Positions 18,442 through 25,771 of a stretch of DNA of 28,382 nt are shown one piece after another (the stretch's first letter is position 1; every line of letters starts with the position of its first letter). Both the position numbers and the translations under genes were made by a program. The notes under the pieces are model-generated. The model was not told the DNA's origin, searched no databases, and saw nothing but the letters and a program-made list of their open reading frames with translations. Where the stretch lies: positions 1 to 28,382 of IMG/VR virus record IMGVR_UViG_3300046616_000172; one strand, 5' to 3'. The DNA comes from a virus.

Positions 18442-18457
18442 CAGTGAATCACAGTGA
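18442..18457 (+). promoter_or_regulatory. CAGTGA operator-like site G
   Basis: The plus strand reads CAGTGAATCACAGTGA, identical to site B, with a further TCACTGTGA unit at 18428-18436. On the minus strand a -10-like TAAGAT follows (18414-18419 region), then the leader hairpin and the HNH start. Confidence 0.7.
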
Positions 18458-18471
18458 TTACGCGCCAACGC

Positions 18472-18509
18472 AAAAAAGCCCCCACCCTCCCGTAGGAAGA
18501 TGGGGGCTT
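18472..18509 (-). terminator. strong intrinsic terminator of the structural operon
   Basis: On the minus strand AAGCCCCCA and TGGGGGCTT pair over a 16-base loop that is itself partly paired, followed by TTTTTTG. It lies after the SGNH esterase stop and ends the tail-lysis transcript before the HNH gene. Confidence 0.9.
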
Positions 18510-18620
18510 AGCTTGCGCGCGCGGCGCGTCTGGGGCGTTGGGTTCCCGGACGCACGGTAGACGATACTACACGGTGTTTCAGGCGAGGACGTTGGTTGCG
18601 AGCGGCGTTTCGTGGGTGCT

Positions 18621-18626
18621 TATACT
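18621..18626 (+). promoter_or_regulatory. -10 box TATACT of the plus-strand small gene
   Basis: TATACT ends six bases before the ATG at 18633, with TG just upstream (GGGTGCTTATACT) as in an extended -10. The spacing predicts a leaderless mRNA. There is no good -35. Confidence 0.5.
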
Positions 18627-18632
18627 GATGCG

Positions 18633-18776
18633 ATGGAAGCTCAGCGACTCTTGGACCTTCAGGCCGAATACACTGCGGCGAGCAATGACCCGTTGGGGGC
18701 GTTGCAGGATGGGCGTGAGGCCCCGCAGATCGCCGCCGAGTATGGCGCGGCGTTGCGGGAGTTCTTGGGCGTTTAG
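18633..18776 (+). CDS. orphan plus-strand small protein, 47 aa
   Basis: The frame runs from ATG 18633 to TAG 18774-18776. The product, starting MEAQRLLDLQAEYTAASNDP and ending AALREFLGV, looks like two amphipathic helices joined by a turn. It has no ribosome site but an apparent leaderless promoter. It lies opposite to all its neighbours, after the structural operon, with four bases of tail-to-tail overlap with the esterase gene, and between that operon and its terminator. This is the position of a moron, a gene expressed in lysogeny. Function unknown. Confidence 0.62.
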   Translation: MEAQRLLDLQAEYTAASNDPLGALQDGREAPQIAAEYGAALREFLGV

Positions 18777-19837
18777 GCGGGCACGAGCGAGCCGTCAGGC
18801 CCGCGCCGGTACGTGTTCGTTGCCGCAGATACTGTCCCGCCGCCGATCTTCGCTTTGATGGACGCTGCGAGTCGTGGCGCGAGGTCGGACGTGTTGACGT
18901 AGCCGTAGGGGTGGAGCGAGTCTGACGCGTCCGCGGAGTTCCACCATCCGATTGTGTCCACGTAGGTGACGCGGGTCGGGTTGGAGCATGCCGCGATGCC
19001 TGCCTGGATTGGCGCGGCTTTTGTCTGCAACCAGCCGGCGAGTACGAAAATGGTTGGTTTCGTTGTGGCGGCGAGCCATTGGTTTAGTAGCGCCGTGGTG
19101 TCGGTGGTTACGGTTGCGTCTGCCGATGCTGAGTCGTTGGTGCCGATGTGGGCGACGATGAAGTCCGGTTCCTGCGGCACTGTCAGCGACCGCGCCTTCG
19201 TGTCCCAGAGGTACGGGGCATTTGTCGAGAACTTTGGAACGTTCCCATTCCCCGATTTTGAGATACCGGTTGCGCCGAACCCTACGACGCCGACCTCTGC
19301 GCCGAGCAGGTGGGTGAGCGGGAAAGCCCATGCCAGGCGGGAGTCGTTCCGCAGCGGGTCGGTGGCGGCGTTCATATTCAGGGTGCGGACGCCCTCGGTG
19401 ATGGAGTCCCCGAGGCAGAGCCCGTAGAGGTTCCGCTTTCGGGTGAGCCTGGTACTGATGACCGTATCCGCGGTGAGGCCGGTGAAGATGATGGCGGTGT
19501 TCTGCGGGCTCAGCCACCGGTTCTGCGTCTCAGTGCTGGACACCATGATGATTTCGACGGTGTGGCTGCCCCATGTGGTCCCGGCGGGGATGGTGATGGG
19601 GATGGATGCGGCGACGTTGGAGTCCTGCCATGACCCGCCGTCAACCCGGATGCCGACGCGGGAAGCTTGAGCGGGCATGTTGGTCACGTCGAACGTTGCC
19701 GCCAGCGTGGTCGGCGCCCCGGTGAAGGTGAGGCGCAGGTATGCGCCGGCATTGATGGTCTTGGCAGCGGTCGCGGTGACATCCCAGTTGTAGGGGGAGT
19801 AAACGATGTTCGCGTCGTTCGGGGCGATGGTGCTCAA
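18773..19837 (-). CDS. SGNH/GDSL esterase, tail-associated
   Basis: A 354-residue protein. The TTG at 19837 overlaps the previous stop as TTGA and has GGGAGG seven bases upstream; an ATG at 19852 lies before that ribosome site. An N-terminal beta domain (about 10-125) precedes an SGNH hydrolase: LCLGDSITEG (S145), GFGATGI (G186 region), HIGTND (N234) and DSLHP (D306, H309), all four blocks present. SGNH enzymes remove acyl groups from sugars; on a tail they can deacetylate host surface polysaccharide during adsorption. No signal peptide. It is the last gene of the structural operon. Confidence 0.9.
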   Translation of the reverse strand: MSTIAPNDANIVYSPYNWDVTATAAKTINAGAYLRLTFTGAPTTLAATFDVTNMPAQASRVGIRVDGGSWQDSNVAASIPITIPAGTTWGSHTVEIIMVSSTETQNRWLSPQNTAIIFTGLTADTVISTRLTRKRNLYGLCLGDSITEGVRTLNMNAATDPLRNDSRLAWAFPLTHLLGAEVGVVGFGATGISKSGNGNVPKFSTNAPYLWDTKARSLTVPQEPDFIVAHIGTNDSASADATVTTDTTALLNQWLAATTKPTIFVLAGWLQTKAAPIQAGIAACSNPTRVTYVDTIGWWNSADASDSLHPYGYVNTSDLAPRLAASIKAKIGGGTVSAATNTYRRGPDGSLVPA

Positions 19838-21048
19838 AGCATGACCTCCCATTTGTCATCAGTGAGCCAGTCAGTGGGCTGAAACGGCCCGAAGTAGCGC
19901 ACGGAACCGCCCGGTGCGGCGACTGGCCGGATCGGGTAGGAGCGCACGGCAACGTCCATGGTAGCTGATGTCATGTGGGCGAGGAGCAGGGTGCGGCCCT
20001 CGACAACGCCCTCAGATGTTGCCGGGGTGAACGCTGCCTTGTAGCGGGTGCCGACGCTGAGGCGGATCTCGTCCAAGCTTCCCGGCCAGTCGTACAGTGA
20101 CGAGCTGAACAGTCCGCCAATATCAAGGTTCGGGGACCATGCCTTAGCGATAGAGGGGGCGTTCAGGCTGATCACCTGCCCGTCGATCCAGAAGCCTTTG
20201 AGGTAGGTGATGCCGCTGATGCGGGTCAGTTCGTAGGCGATGTGATGCCAGGCGCCGTCGCAGATGTTGATGGTCGTGTTGACGCGGGATGGCGTGTCAC
20301 CGGAGATGCTGATCACCGCGTACCCTGTGGTTCCGATGGCGCCAACCCACAGGTTGCCGCCGTGTGACCATGCGACCATGGGGTTTGACCCGGCGGCGGG
20401 TGCGGCGGCGTAAACCCACCCTTCGACGGTTACGCTCGTGCCGATAGGTTCGGGGGCGACGCTGGAGGCGGTGAGCACTGCCCCGCGCAGGGCCGTTCCG
20501 CCGAACTTCGCAGGCGTTCCGTAGACGGGCGTTCCCCGCACAGTGGTTGCCGGGCCCGTGGACTTGGTTGCGCCCCAGACAAGGGAGTACGCCCCGTTGA
20601 CGGTCAGCACTTCTACGGCGCCTAGGCGTCCGTCCTGCGTGGACGCGGTCCAGTTGGAGGCGTTATAGGAGGCGCCGGAGGTGAAGTTGGCAATCGCGGC
20701 GACAACGTCACCGTTCGGGGCAATGACGCGCTGGCCTGCAACATACGCCGTGGTTGCTTTCCATGCCGGGACGTAGCCAGCCGTTTCGAGCGTGCTCAGG
20801 CGGGCGCGGTCGGCGCCTACCGCGCCATCAGTGTAGGTCTTCGCGTCCGCCACGGCGTTCGTGCGGGCGTTGGCGATGTCCGTGTCCTGCGTGGCGTTCT
20901 TCGCCTCGATGACGGTCAGCCTGCCGCGGGCGTCCTGGTGCAGTTCCTCGGATTTCGCGGCGTTCGCGGTGATGACGTTGTCACCGTTGCGGACCAGTTC
21001 GGCCCCGTCCGGCTTCTGGAACCCGAGCGGGGTTGTTGTTATAGCCAT
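19834..21048 (-). CDS. minor tail protein with LamG and sugar-binding modules
   Basis: A 404-residue protein. The N-terminus (1-90) starts like actinophage tail fibres (ITTTPLGFQKPDGAELVRNG) with a short coiled region. Residues 95-134 resemble a chitin-binding type module (AWKATTAYVAGQRV ... SNWT). About 180-335 is a LamG/concanavalin-like domain (FGGTALRGAV, SVTVEGWVY, DGAWHHIAYEL, LDEIRL). It is probably the receptor-binding tail protein. AAGGAG lies nine bases upstream of the ATG. Its gene comes after the lysis cassette, apart from the other tail genes. Confidence 0.87.
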   Translation of the reverse strand: MAITTTPLGFQKPDGAELVRNGDNVITANAAKSEELHQDARGRLTVIEAKNATQDTDIANARTNAVADAKTYTDGAVGADRARLSTLETAGYVPAWKATTAYVAGQRVIAPNGDVVAAIANFTSGASYNASNWTASTQDGRLGAVEVLTVNGAYSLVWGATKSTGPATTVRGTPVYGTPAKFGGTALRGAVLTASSVAPEPIGTSVTVEGWVYAAAPAAGSNPMVAWSHGGNLWVGAIGTTGYAVISISGDTPSRVNTTINICDGAWHHIAYELTRISGITYLKGFWIDGQVISLNAPSIAKAWSPNLDIGGLFSSSLYDWPGSLDEIRLSVGTRYKAAFTPATSEGVVEGRTLLLAHMTSATMDVAVRSYPIRPVAAPGGSVRYFGPFQPTDWLTDDKWEVML

Positions 21049-21070
21049 ATGCGGCGTCTCCTTAAATACG

Positions 21071-21092
21071 AAAGGCGCCCCAAGGGGACGCC
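21071..21092 (-). terminator. hairpin between holin and LamG genes
   Basis: On the minus strand GGCG-T-CCCC and GGGG-CGCC pair over a tight loop and TTTCG follows. It lies between the holin stop (21110) and the LamG gene start. Partial termination here could lower expression of the last two tail genes relative to lysis genes. Confidence 0.55.
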
Positions 21093-21109
21093 GCTAATGG
21101 TTAGTTCGG

Positions 21110-21316
21110 CTACGCTTCGTGGGCGCCGGGGGTGTTGCTTGCCGGGGTGTTCGGCAGGGCGAGGCCCGCAGCGCCGGTGCCGAGCACGGCGGTCACGATG
21201 TTGACCACGAGCGGGATAGCGTCACCGGGGATGAGGCGGAAGAACTGGAGCAGCGGGATAGCCGCGAGCACGATGCCGTAGATGTAGGCGCGAGTCTTGG
21301 GGTCTTTGATGTTCAT
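21110..21316 (-). CDS. holin-like protein, two membrane segments
   Basis: A 68-residue protein with a short basic N-terminus, membrane segments at about 10-29 (AYIYGIVLAAIPLLQFFRLI) and 33-54 (VVNIVTAVLGTGAAGLAL), and a Pro/Asn-rich tail. Size, topology and place right after the endolysin fit a phage holin that opens the membrane for lysis. CGGAGG is seven bases before the ATG, inside the end of the endolysin gene, which stops one base before this start. Confidence 0.82.
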   Translation of the reverse strand: MNIKDPKTRAYIYGIVLAAIPLLQFFRLIPGDAIPLVVNIVTAVLGTGAAGLALPNTPASNTPGAHEA

Positions 21317-22066
21317 CTACTTGCCTCCGAGTCGTGCGGCGAGTTCGTCGGCTACTTCTTTGGCGATGCCTGCGGGGATGATGCCAGCGAGAGCATCCGC
21401 CACGGCTTTCACGTCTGTGGATCCGGGCTTGATCGCCTGAACGAGCTTCACGATGTAGCCGCCGTCGTCCTTGTTCAGGGTCTTCCCAAGGGCTTCCATG
21501 ACTGCGGCGAACTGGGCGTCACGGGTGTTGTTCATGTACGCGCCGTCAGCGACGTTGAGCACGTCAGCGTCTTTGATGCGCCCGTTGATGCGGTCGGCTG
21601 CGGCGAGTAGTCGCTTCTGTTCCGCGTCGGTGAGTGCCATTAGGAAGTCTCCTTCGATTACGTCGCCTTGTGAGGCGAGGGTGAGGCTGGTCATTACGGG
21701 ATACCCGGCTACGTCTTCGGTCCAGCCGAGGTAGATGAGTGTCATGTCGTAGCGGGCGTAGTAGTTCATGAGGTCGGACAAGTCGAGGTGGTGGTGCGGG
21801 ACGTTCGCGTAATCCGATGTCGAGTACACCGAACCGTCCGGCGCCATAAGGGCGACGTGCCCAGCCGGCTCATTAGCGAGGGAGAACCACACCGGCAACC
21901 AGACGCCCTTGGGGAAGTTCCGGTCCCGGTGCTTGCTCGAGGATGCTTCCCAGGCGGCGGTCGCGGTCGGGTACGCAGCGGGCAGGTTGAACGCTTGCCG
22001 GACATATTGCAGGCACCAGCCCGGCTGACACGGAATGTTCGGGTTCGGGGTGATGAGTTGTCTCAT
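21317..22066 (-). CDS. endolysin, CHAP/NlpC-P60-like amidase or peptidase
   Basis: A 249-residue protein. The first 115 residues form a Cys-His peptidase-type domain: QPGWCLQYVRQAF (C18 as nucleophile), then PVWFSLANEPAGHVALMAPDG (H70) and YSTSDYANVPHHHLDL with a possible third residue. Such domains cut peptide or amide bonds of peptidoglycan. The rest (130-249) is helical and lacks a recognised wall-binding repeat, so it may be a new binding or oligomerisation part. There is no signal peptide, so export by the holin is needed. It lies between a small membrane protein and the holin. Confidence 0.85.
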   Translation of the reverse strand: MRQLITPNPNIPCQPGWCLQYVRQAFNLPAAYPTATAAWEASSSKHRDRNFPKGVWLPVWFSLANEPAGHVALMAPDGSVYSTSDYANVPHHHLDLSDLMNYYARYDMTLIYLGWTEDVAGYPVMTSLTLASQGDVIEGDFLMALTDAEQKRLLAAADRINGRIKDADVLNVADGAYMNNTRDAQFAAVMEALGKTLNKDDGGYIVKLVQAIKPGSTDVKAVADALAGIIPAGIAKEVADELAARLGGK

Positions 22067-22395
22067 GCCTGCTCCTGCGTGTTGTCCGGTTTTTCGAGGT
22101 TGGGCCAGGGGCGTAGTTCCCGGTCGGTGACGCCGTGCTCGGTGCAGTCGCGGCGGAGCTGGGATGCATACTCTTCGATGCGGCGGCGGTTGCGCGCTTC
22201 ACGGTCGGCCCGCTCGCGTTCCTTTTCGGCGTCGGCCCACGCCTCGTTCCGCTGGTCCTTCAGGGACACGTTGCGGATCCGCTCCCGACCGGCGGCGCCG
22301 CTGAAATACTTCATGAGACCGTTCACGAGGGCGAGGAGCGCGCCGGAACCGCCCAATGTTCCGAGGACTGTCACGAGTAGTTGTGTTGAGTCCAC
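22063..22395 (-). CDS. single-pass membrane protein with coiled coil, lysis cassette
   Basis: A 110-residue protein. One hydrophobic segment at about 5-28 (LLVTVLGTLGGSGALLALVNG), followed by a long charged coiled coil at about 38-85 (KDQRNEAWADAEKERERADREARNRRR). The stop overlaps the endolysin start as ATGA. In actinophages such proteins beside the endolysin are often second holins or spanin-like factors; neither can be proved here. The GTG start has AGTAGG five bases upstream. Confidence 0.75.
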   Translation of the reverse strand: MDSTQLLVTVLGTLGGSGALLALVNGLMKYFSGAAGRERIRNVSLKDQRNEAWADAEKERERADREARNRRRIEEYASQLRRDCTEHGVTDRELRPWPNLEKPDNTQEQA

Positions 22396-22401
22396 GCGGG
22401 C

Positions 22402-22833
22402 CTACTTTTCTGGGTCGTAGGCGTAGTGCCGTATTTTGACGAGGCGGGCGGCGAAGGCCAGGATCGAGAAGATGACGAAGCAGATGGACGCTACCCGGAC
22501 GCTGACTTGTGTGATGGGTAGTGCTGCGATGGCAACCCCGTAGACGGCGAGTGCTGTCATGCAGAACCCGGACGCGGCGCGTTCAAGCCACCAAATGCCT
22601 GGCAGGACGGATACGGTTCCGAGCCCGCCGCCGATTAGGAGCATGGTGCCCCATGCGATCAGCAGAGTGTGGCCCAACGCGGTCTGCACGGTGCGCGGCG
22701 GATCCGTGACCACAGCAAGCCCGAGGACGCCGATAGCGATGTAGGCGAAGAAGTAAATCACGGACAGCGCCCGCGGTTCCTGCACCCGGAGCCACATGCG
22801 ATGAGCAGCCTCGGCGAGTTTCTGATTGCGCAT
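22402..22833 (-). CDS. membrane protein with four predicted helices, lysis cassette
   Basis: A 143-residue protein with hydrophobic segments at about 23-43, 54-76, 87-107 and 110-130, a basic N-terminus and a charged C-terminal tail. GGGAGG is six bases before the ATG. It lies just upstream of the coiled-coil membrane protein, endolysin and holin, so a role in lysis or membrane effects is likely. Its fold is not that of a short class II holin. It could also be a superinfection-exclusion protein. Confidence 0.78.
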   Translation of the reverse strand: MRNQKLAEAAHRMWLRVQEPRALSVIYFFAYIAIGVLGLAVVTDPPRTVQTALGHTLLIAWGTMLLIGGGLGTVSVLPGIWWLERAASGFCMTALAVYGVAIAALPITQVSVRVASICFVIFSILAFAARLVKIRHYAYDPEK

Positions 22834-22893
22834 AGTGTGCCTCCCGGCGTGTTGTGACCTGCCGGGTTGGCGGTCGTATAGGGTTGGTGCGGT

Positions 22894-22931
22894 GTGGCCC
22901 TGGAGCGCAAGTCCGGGGCCACGCGTTTTTT
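22894..22931 (+). terminator. strong hairpin with T-run facing right, between tail and lysis genes
   Basis: On the plus strand GTGGCCC-TGGA and TCCGGGGCCAC pair over GCGCAAG, followed by GCG and TTTTTT. It would stop rightward (antisense) transcription. On the leftward mRNA the same stem lacks a U-run and lies in the gap before the 22833 gene. Confidence 0.65.
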
Positions 22932-22936
22932 GTTGG

Positions 22937-23524
22937 TTAGATGTACCAGTTCACGGAGATGAACAGTGTGTAGCCGGTTCCGAGGCTCACGGAGCCGCCG
23001 GACGTTGACCGCCCAACGAGTGCGCCGCCGGTGTTGATGACGAGCTGGGGGGTGGAGTTGTAGACCCCGGTGTTGGTGTTCACGGTCCCGGCGAAGAACG
23101 CGTTATCCGAGGGGCGGAACCCGGACGGGATGATCGCGGACGTGAGTGTCGTGTCAGCAACGTTGATCAGGATCGACGGGCCCGTGCGGACGAGCTGCAA
23201 CGTTGCCGTGACCTGCGCGAGACCGTTGACGACTGTCCGCAAAATGCCGCCCGTGATAGTCCACAAACCATCAGGGGTGGCCGCGGTGGAGACGATCACG
23301 GGCGAGCGGTTCCAGGCCGTGCCGTCCCACACTTCGGTAGGCCTGCCTGTAACGTCGAGGCGGCGCACGGTCAGCCCGTCGTACTTCGTGAGCGCGTCCC
23401 GTGCCGCCTGGTTCGCTACCTTGACGGTCACGTTCGCCGCTTTGAATGCGCTGGCGACATCGTCGGCAAGGTTGTACGGGTCGCCGTTAGTAAAAACCGT
23501 GACACCGTTTTCAAGTGTTTGCAT
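22937..23524 (-). CDS. minor tail protein, 195 aa
   Basis: The ATG at 23524 shares one base with the previous stop (TAATG), with GGAG six bases upstream. The first 75 residues carry a helix followed by VRRLDVTGRPTEVWDGTAWN, a short beta unit found in many tail fibre bases. The rest is beta-rich with many Thr, Ser and Gly (TPQLVINTGGALVGRSTSGG), as in fibre tips. Probably a baseplate or tip protein; no enzyme motif is seen. Confidence 0.75.
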   Translation of the reverse strand: MQTLENGVTVFTNGDPYNLADDVASAFKAANVTVKVANQAARDALTKYDGLTVRRLDVTGRPTEVWDGTAWNRSPVIVSTAATPDGLWTITGGILRTVVNGLAQVTATLQLVRTGPSILINVADTTLTSAIIPSGFRPSDNAFFAGTVNTNTGVYNSTPQLVINTGGALVGRSTSGGSVSLGTGYTLFISVNWYI

Positions 23525-24465
23525 TAGCTACTCCAAGAGATAATGAGCTTGCCGAACTCGGGATTGTCGAGGCGTGACTGGAATCCCACGTAGGGGTCGC
23601 CTGAGATGCTGATTCCGCCGCCCGCAACAAGGGTGGGGGCGAAGCTGAGGGGAAGGTCCGTGTAGCCGCCGGCGTAACCTTGCGGAACAGAGATGTCGAA
23701 CGGGCCGGTGACGCGGTTCACGTCGGTTCCTGGGCGGGATTTGCTGGTGTGGGCGTAGGCGTGGATTGTTGCCGTGCCTGAGGCGCCGACGTTGAGGCGT
23801 GCCGGGACTTTGAATAGGATCCGGGTGATGGTCTTCCCGGCAAGTTCAGGCTTCGGGGTTCCGTAGAACCACGAGCCCGTGAGTGTGTAGCCGCCCCACG
23901 TGCCGGAGTAAACGTCTTCACCGCCGCGCTGGGAGGTAGCCCAACGCCCCCAGCCGCCGACACCCCACGTATCGGAGGCGGTCGCGGACAGTTTCGTTTC
24001 GCCGCTCGTAGCCGATGACGGCGGCGGCGGGGGCGGTGATTGCGGGACTGTTGCGACCGCGGCTATCTTGCCGATAATCGTGGCCGTGGCAGCATCCCAC
24101 GTCAGGTAGACAGGATCGCCAGGTGAGTACGTGCCGATGAATCGGGTGGTCGTGTATGAGCCGCCATCGTCGCCAGTGAAAACAACCTGCGACACGCCAA
24201 CGGATAGCACCGTGCCCGTTGATGGGCGGGGCTGGTCCGTGTACCCGCCGATGACGAGCGCCGAGGACTGACCCTTGCCGTCGTTCGTGACATCGACAAC
24301 GATTTTGCCGTCCTGCAAAGGCTGGATCGGGTCCAGCCAGCGGGCGTCCAAAAGGTTGTCGCCGAGTTTCGCCCACCACTTGCCACCATCCCAATAGGCG
24401 GTGCCGAAATAGCGGGTCGTCTTACCCGGATCCATCGCGCCCATCGTGTACTTCAAACCGGGCAC
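23524..24465 (-). CDS. minor tail protein with proline-rich hinge, 313 aa
   Basis: The GTG at 24465 has AGGAGG five bases upstream. The N-terminal domain (about 1-140) is beta-rich (GTAYWDGGKWWAKLGDN, DPVYLTWDAATATIIGKI). A hinge of six prolines (about 144-149) links to a Gly/Trp-rich C-terminal domain (WGVGGWGRWATSQ, FKVPARLNVGASGTATI) that looks like a carbohydrate-binding jelly-roll. Genes between the tape measure and lysis cassette in actinophages usually encode tip proteins, which fits. Confidence 0.78.
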   Translation of the reverse strand: MPGLKYTMGAMDPGKTTRYFGTAYWDGGKWWAKLGDNLLDARWLDPIQPLQDGKIVVDVTNDGKGQSSALVIGGYTDQPRPSTGTVLSVGVSQVVFTGDDGGSYTTTRFIGTYSPGDPVYLTWDAATATIIGKIAAVATVPQSPPPPPPSSATSGETKLSATASDTWGVGGWGRWATSQRGGEDVYSGTWGGYTLTGSWFYGTPKPELAGKTITRILFKVPARLNVGASGTATIHAYAHTSKSRPGTDVNRVTGPFDISVPQGYAGGYTDLPLSFAPTLVAGGGISISGDPYVGFQSRLDNPEFGKLIISWSS

Positions 24466-24474
24466 AATGGCCTC

Positions 24475-25770
24475 CTAGGGCAGGTCGTTCCAGATGATCG
24501 GCGGGAGTTGGCCCCAGTTCGCGGGCATGCGGTCCCATGTCAAGGCGGGGAGTGTGCGGGTAAGGTTCTTCGCCCACTCGGTACGGCCCAGCGCGTTGAT
24601 AACGTCGCCGTACGAACACGTCACGGTCAGCGAGGTTCCGGTCGGCACAGTTGAGCCGCCGCGACGAATAGAGGTGACAGTTCCGGGGAAGTAAGCAACA
24701 TGCCCCGCGGCGACAGGGCAACCGACTTCGATGCGGTCACCAGCCTGCAACTCAGGGCGCGGGACCGTCTCAACCGCCAACTCGATAGCGAGTGACGCGA
24801 GGAACCTGTCCCGCAGCTCGGCGGCGTAGTAGTCAGCCTGTGCGCGGGTCGTGATCATCTCGGACGAGTAAAAATCCGGCGCCTTACCGTGCGGTCCACC
24901 CCATCGGAGCGGGCCCGTCTCGACAGTCGCTGACCCGCGAACCGGCGAACCGTTCCTCGAATCCTTGCCCTCAACAATCCACTTATTGAACAGGCCATCG
25001 ATGGACTGTTTGCGGCCCACGGACACGAGCGACACTTCGGGTTCAACACGCCAAACAGGCGCGCTCATGACCGGGTAGATGTGGCACTCGCCGTCGCCGC
25101 CCATCCGGTACCGGGCATTCACGCGCGAGGCAAGATCCTGGACAGCCTCGAGCCGTTCCTTATCGAAGACCAGCCGCGACGACACGTTTGTGTCCGTTAC
25201 GCCAGGATCCACAGCGGTCGGGAAATAGGCTGCGGTGAGGTTGGCAATCTCGGACAGGACTGTTGCCGTGCGCGGGGATCGGGGCGCCTCGAACTTGTCC
25301 CGGTCCACGTCGAAAGTCAGGTCCACAGCCTCAAGCTTCACAACACCAGTCGTCACATACCGGCGCCGTTCATGCGGTGCGGTGGGTGAATCTGGTGCAT
25401 CTAGCCCGAACTCGTCAATAATGCGCGAATCAACCGCCGTTGTCGGTTCATTCCCAACCACCCGGAACCAGCCAAAGTTCACCGCACCAGCACCGCCCAC
25501 GGTGTAGATGACCTGCAACTCAGTGCCCGCCACGGATAGCGGATCATCGAACCGCCACGCCCCCAACGAACCATCAGGATCCGCCACAGTCAGGGACAGC
25601 TTCTGCCCGATCTTCACACTGTCGCCGGCGTCATCAGACACAGACCAGTCGATAACATCCAGCGGCTCAGGCAACACCAGCGAACCGTCCCGCCACGCCC
25701 AAACCGTCAAACTGTCAGCCGGGCGCGAACCATCCAACGCAGCAAGGGAACCCTCATCAATCAAACGCAC
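24475..25770 (-). CDS. minor tail protein, probable tail-tip hub, 431 aa
   Basis: The GTG at 25770 has GGAGG five bases upstream and lies one base after the preceding stop. The product starts with a beta domain (VIDWSVSDDAGDSVKIGQKL, DPDGSLGAWRFDDPL), has a helical middle (ATVLSEIANLTAAYF, LEAVQDLASRVNARYRM) and ends in a beta domain (LQAGDRIEVGCPVAAGHVAYF). This resembles actinophage minor tail proteins that act as baseplate hub, of the DUF5047 type. No lytic motif is seen. Confidence 0.78.
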   Translation of the reverse strand: MRLIDEGSLAALDGSRPADSLTVWAWRDGSLVLPEPLDVIDWSVSDDAGDSVKIGQKLSLTVADPDGSLGAWRFDDPLSVAGTELQVIYTVGGAGAVNFGWFRVVGNEPTTAVDSRIIDEFGLDAPDSPTAPHERRRYVTTGVVKLEAVDLTFDVDRDKFEAPRSPRTATVLSEIANLTAAYFPTAVDPGVTDTNVSSRLVFDKERLEAVQDLASRVNARYRMGGDGECHIYPVMSAPVWRVEPEVSLVSVGRKQSIDGLFNKWIVEGKDSRNGSPVRGSATVETGPLRWGGPHGKAPDFYSSEMITTRAQADYYAAELRDRFLASLAIELAVETVPRPELQAGDRIEVGCPVAAGHVAYFPGTVTSIRRGGSTVPTGTSLTVTCSYGDVINALGRTEWAKNLTRTLPALTWDRMPANWGQLPPIIWNDLP

Positions 25771-25771
25771 A

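Noticed and set aside
18795-19517. 240-residue minus-strand frame inside the esterase gene
   Set aside because: Its composition is Arg/His/Pro-rich as expected of a shifted frame; the overlapping frame has all four SGNH motifs.
19848-19880. CAGTGAGCCAGTCAGTGGG as an eighth CAGTGA site
   Set aside because: It lies inside the LamG gene's coding sequence, the second hexamer is imperfect and the spacing differs from the 10-bp period of the other sites.
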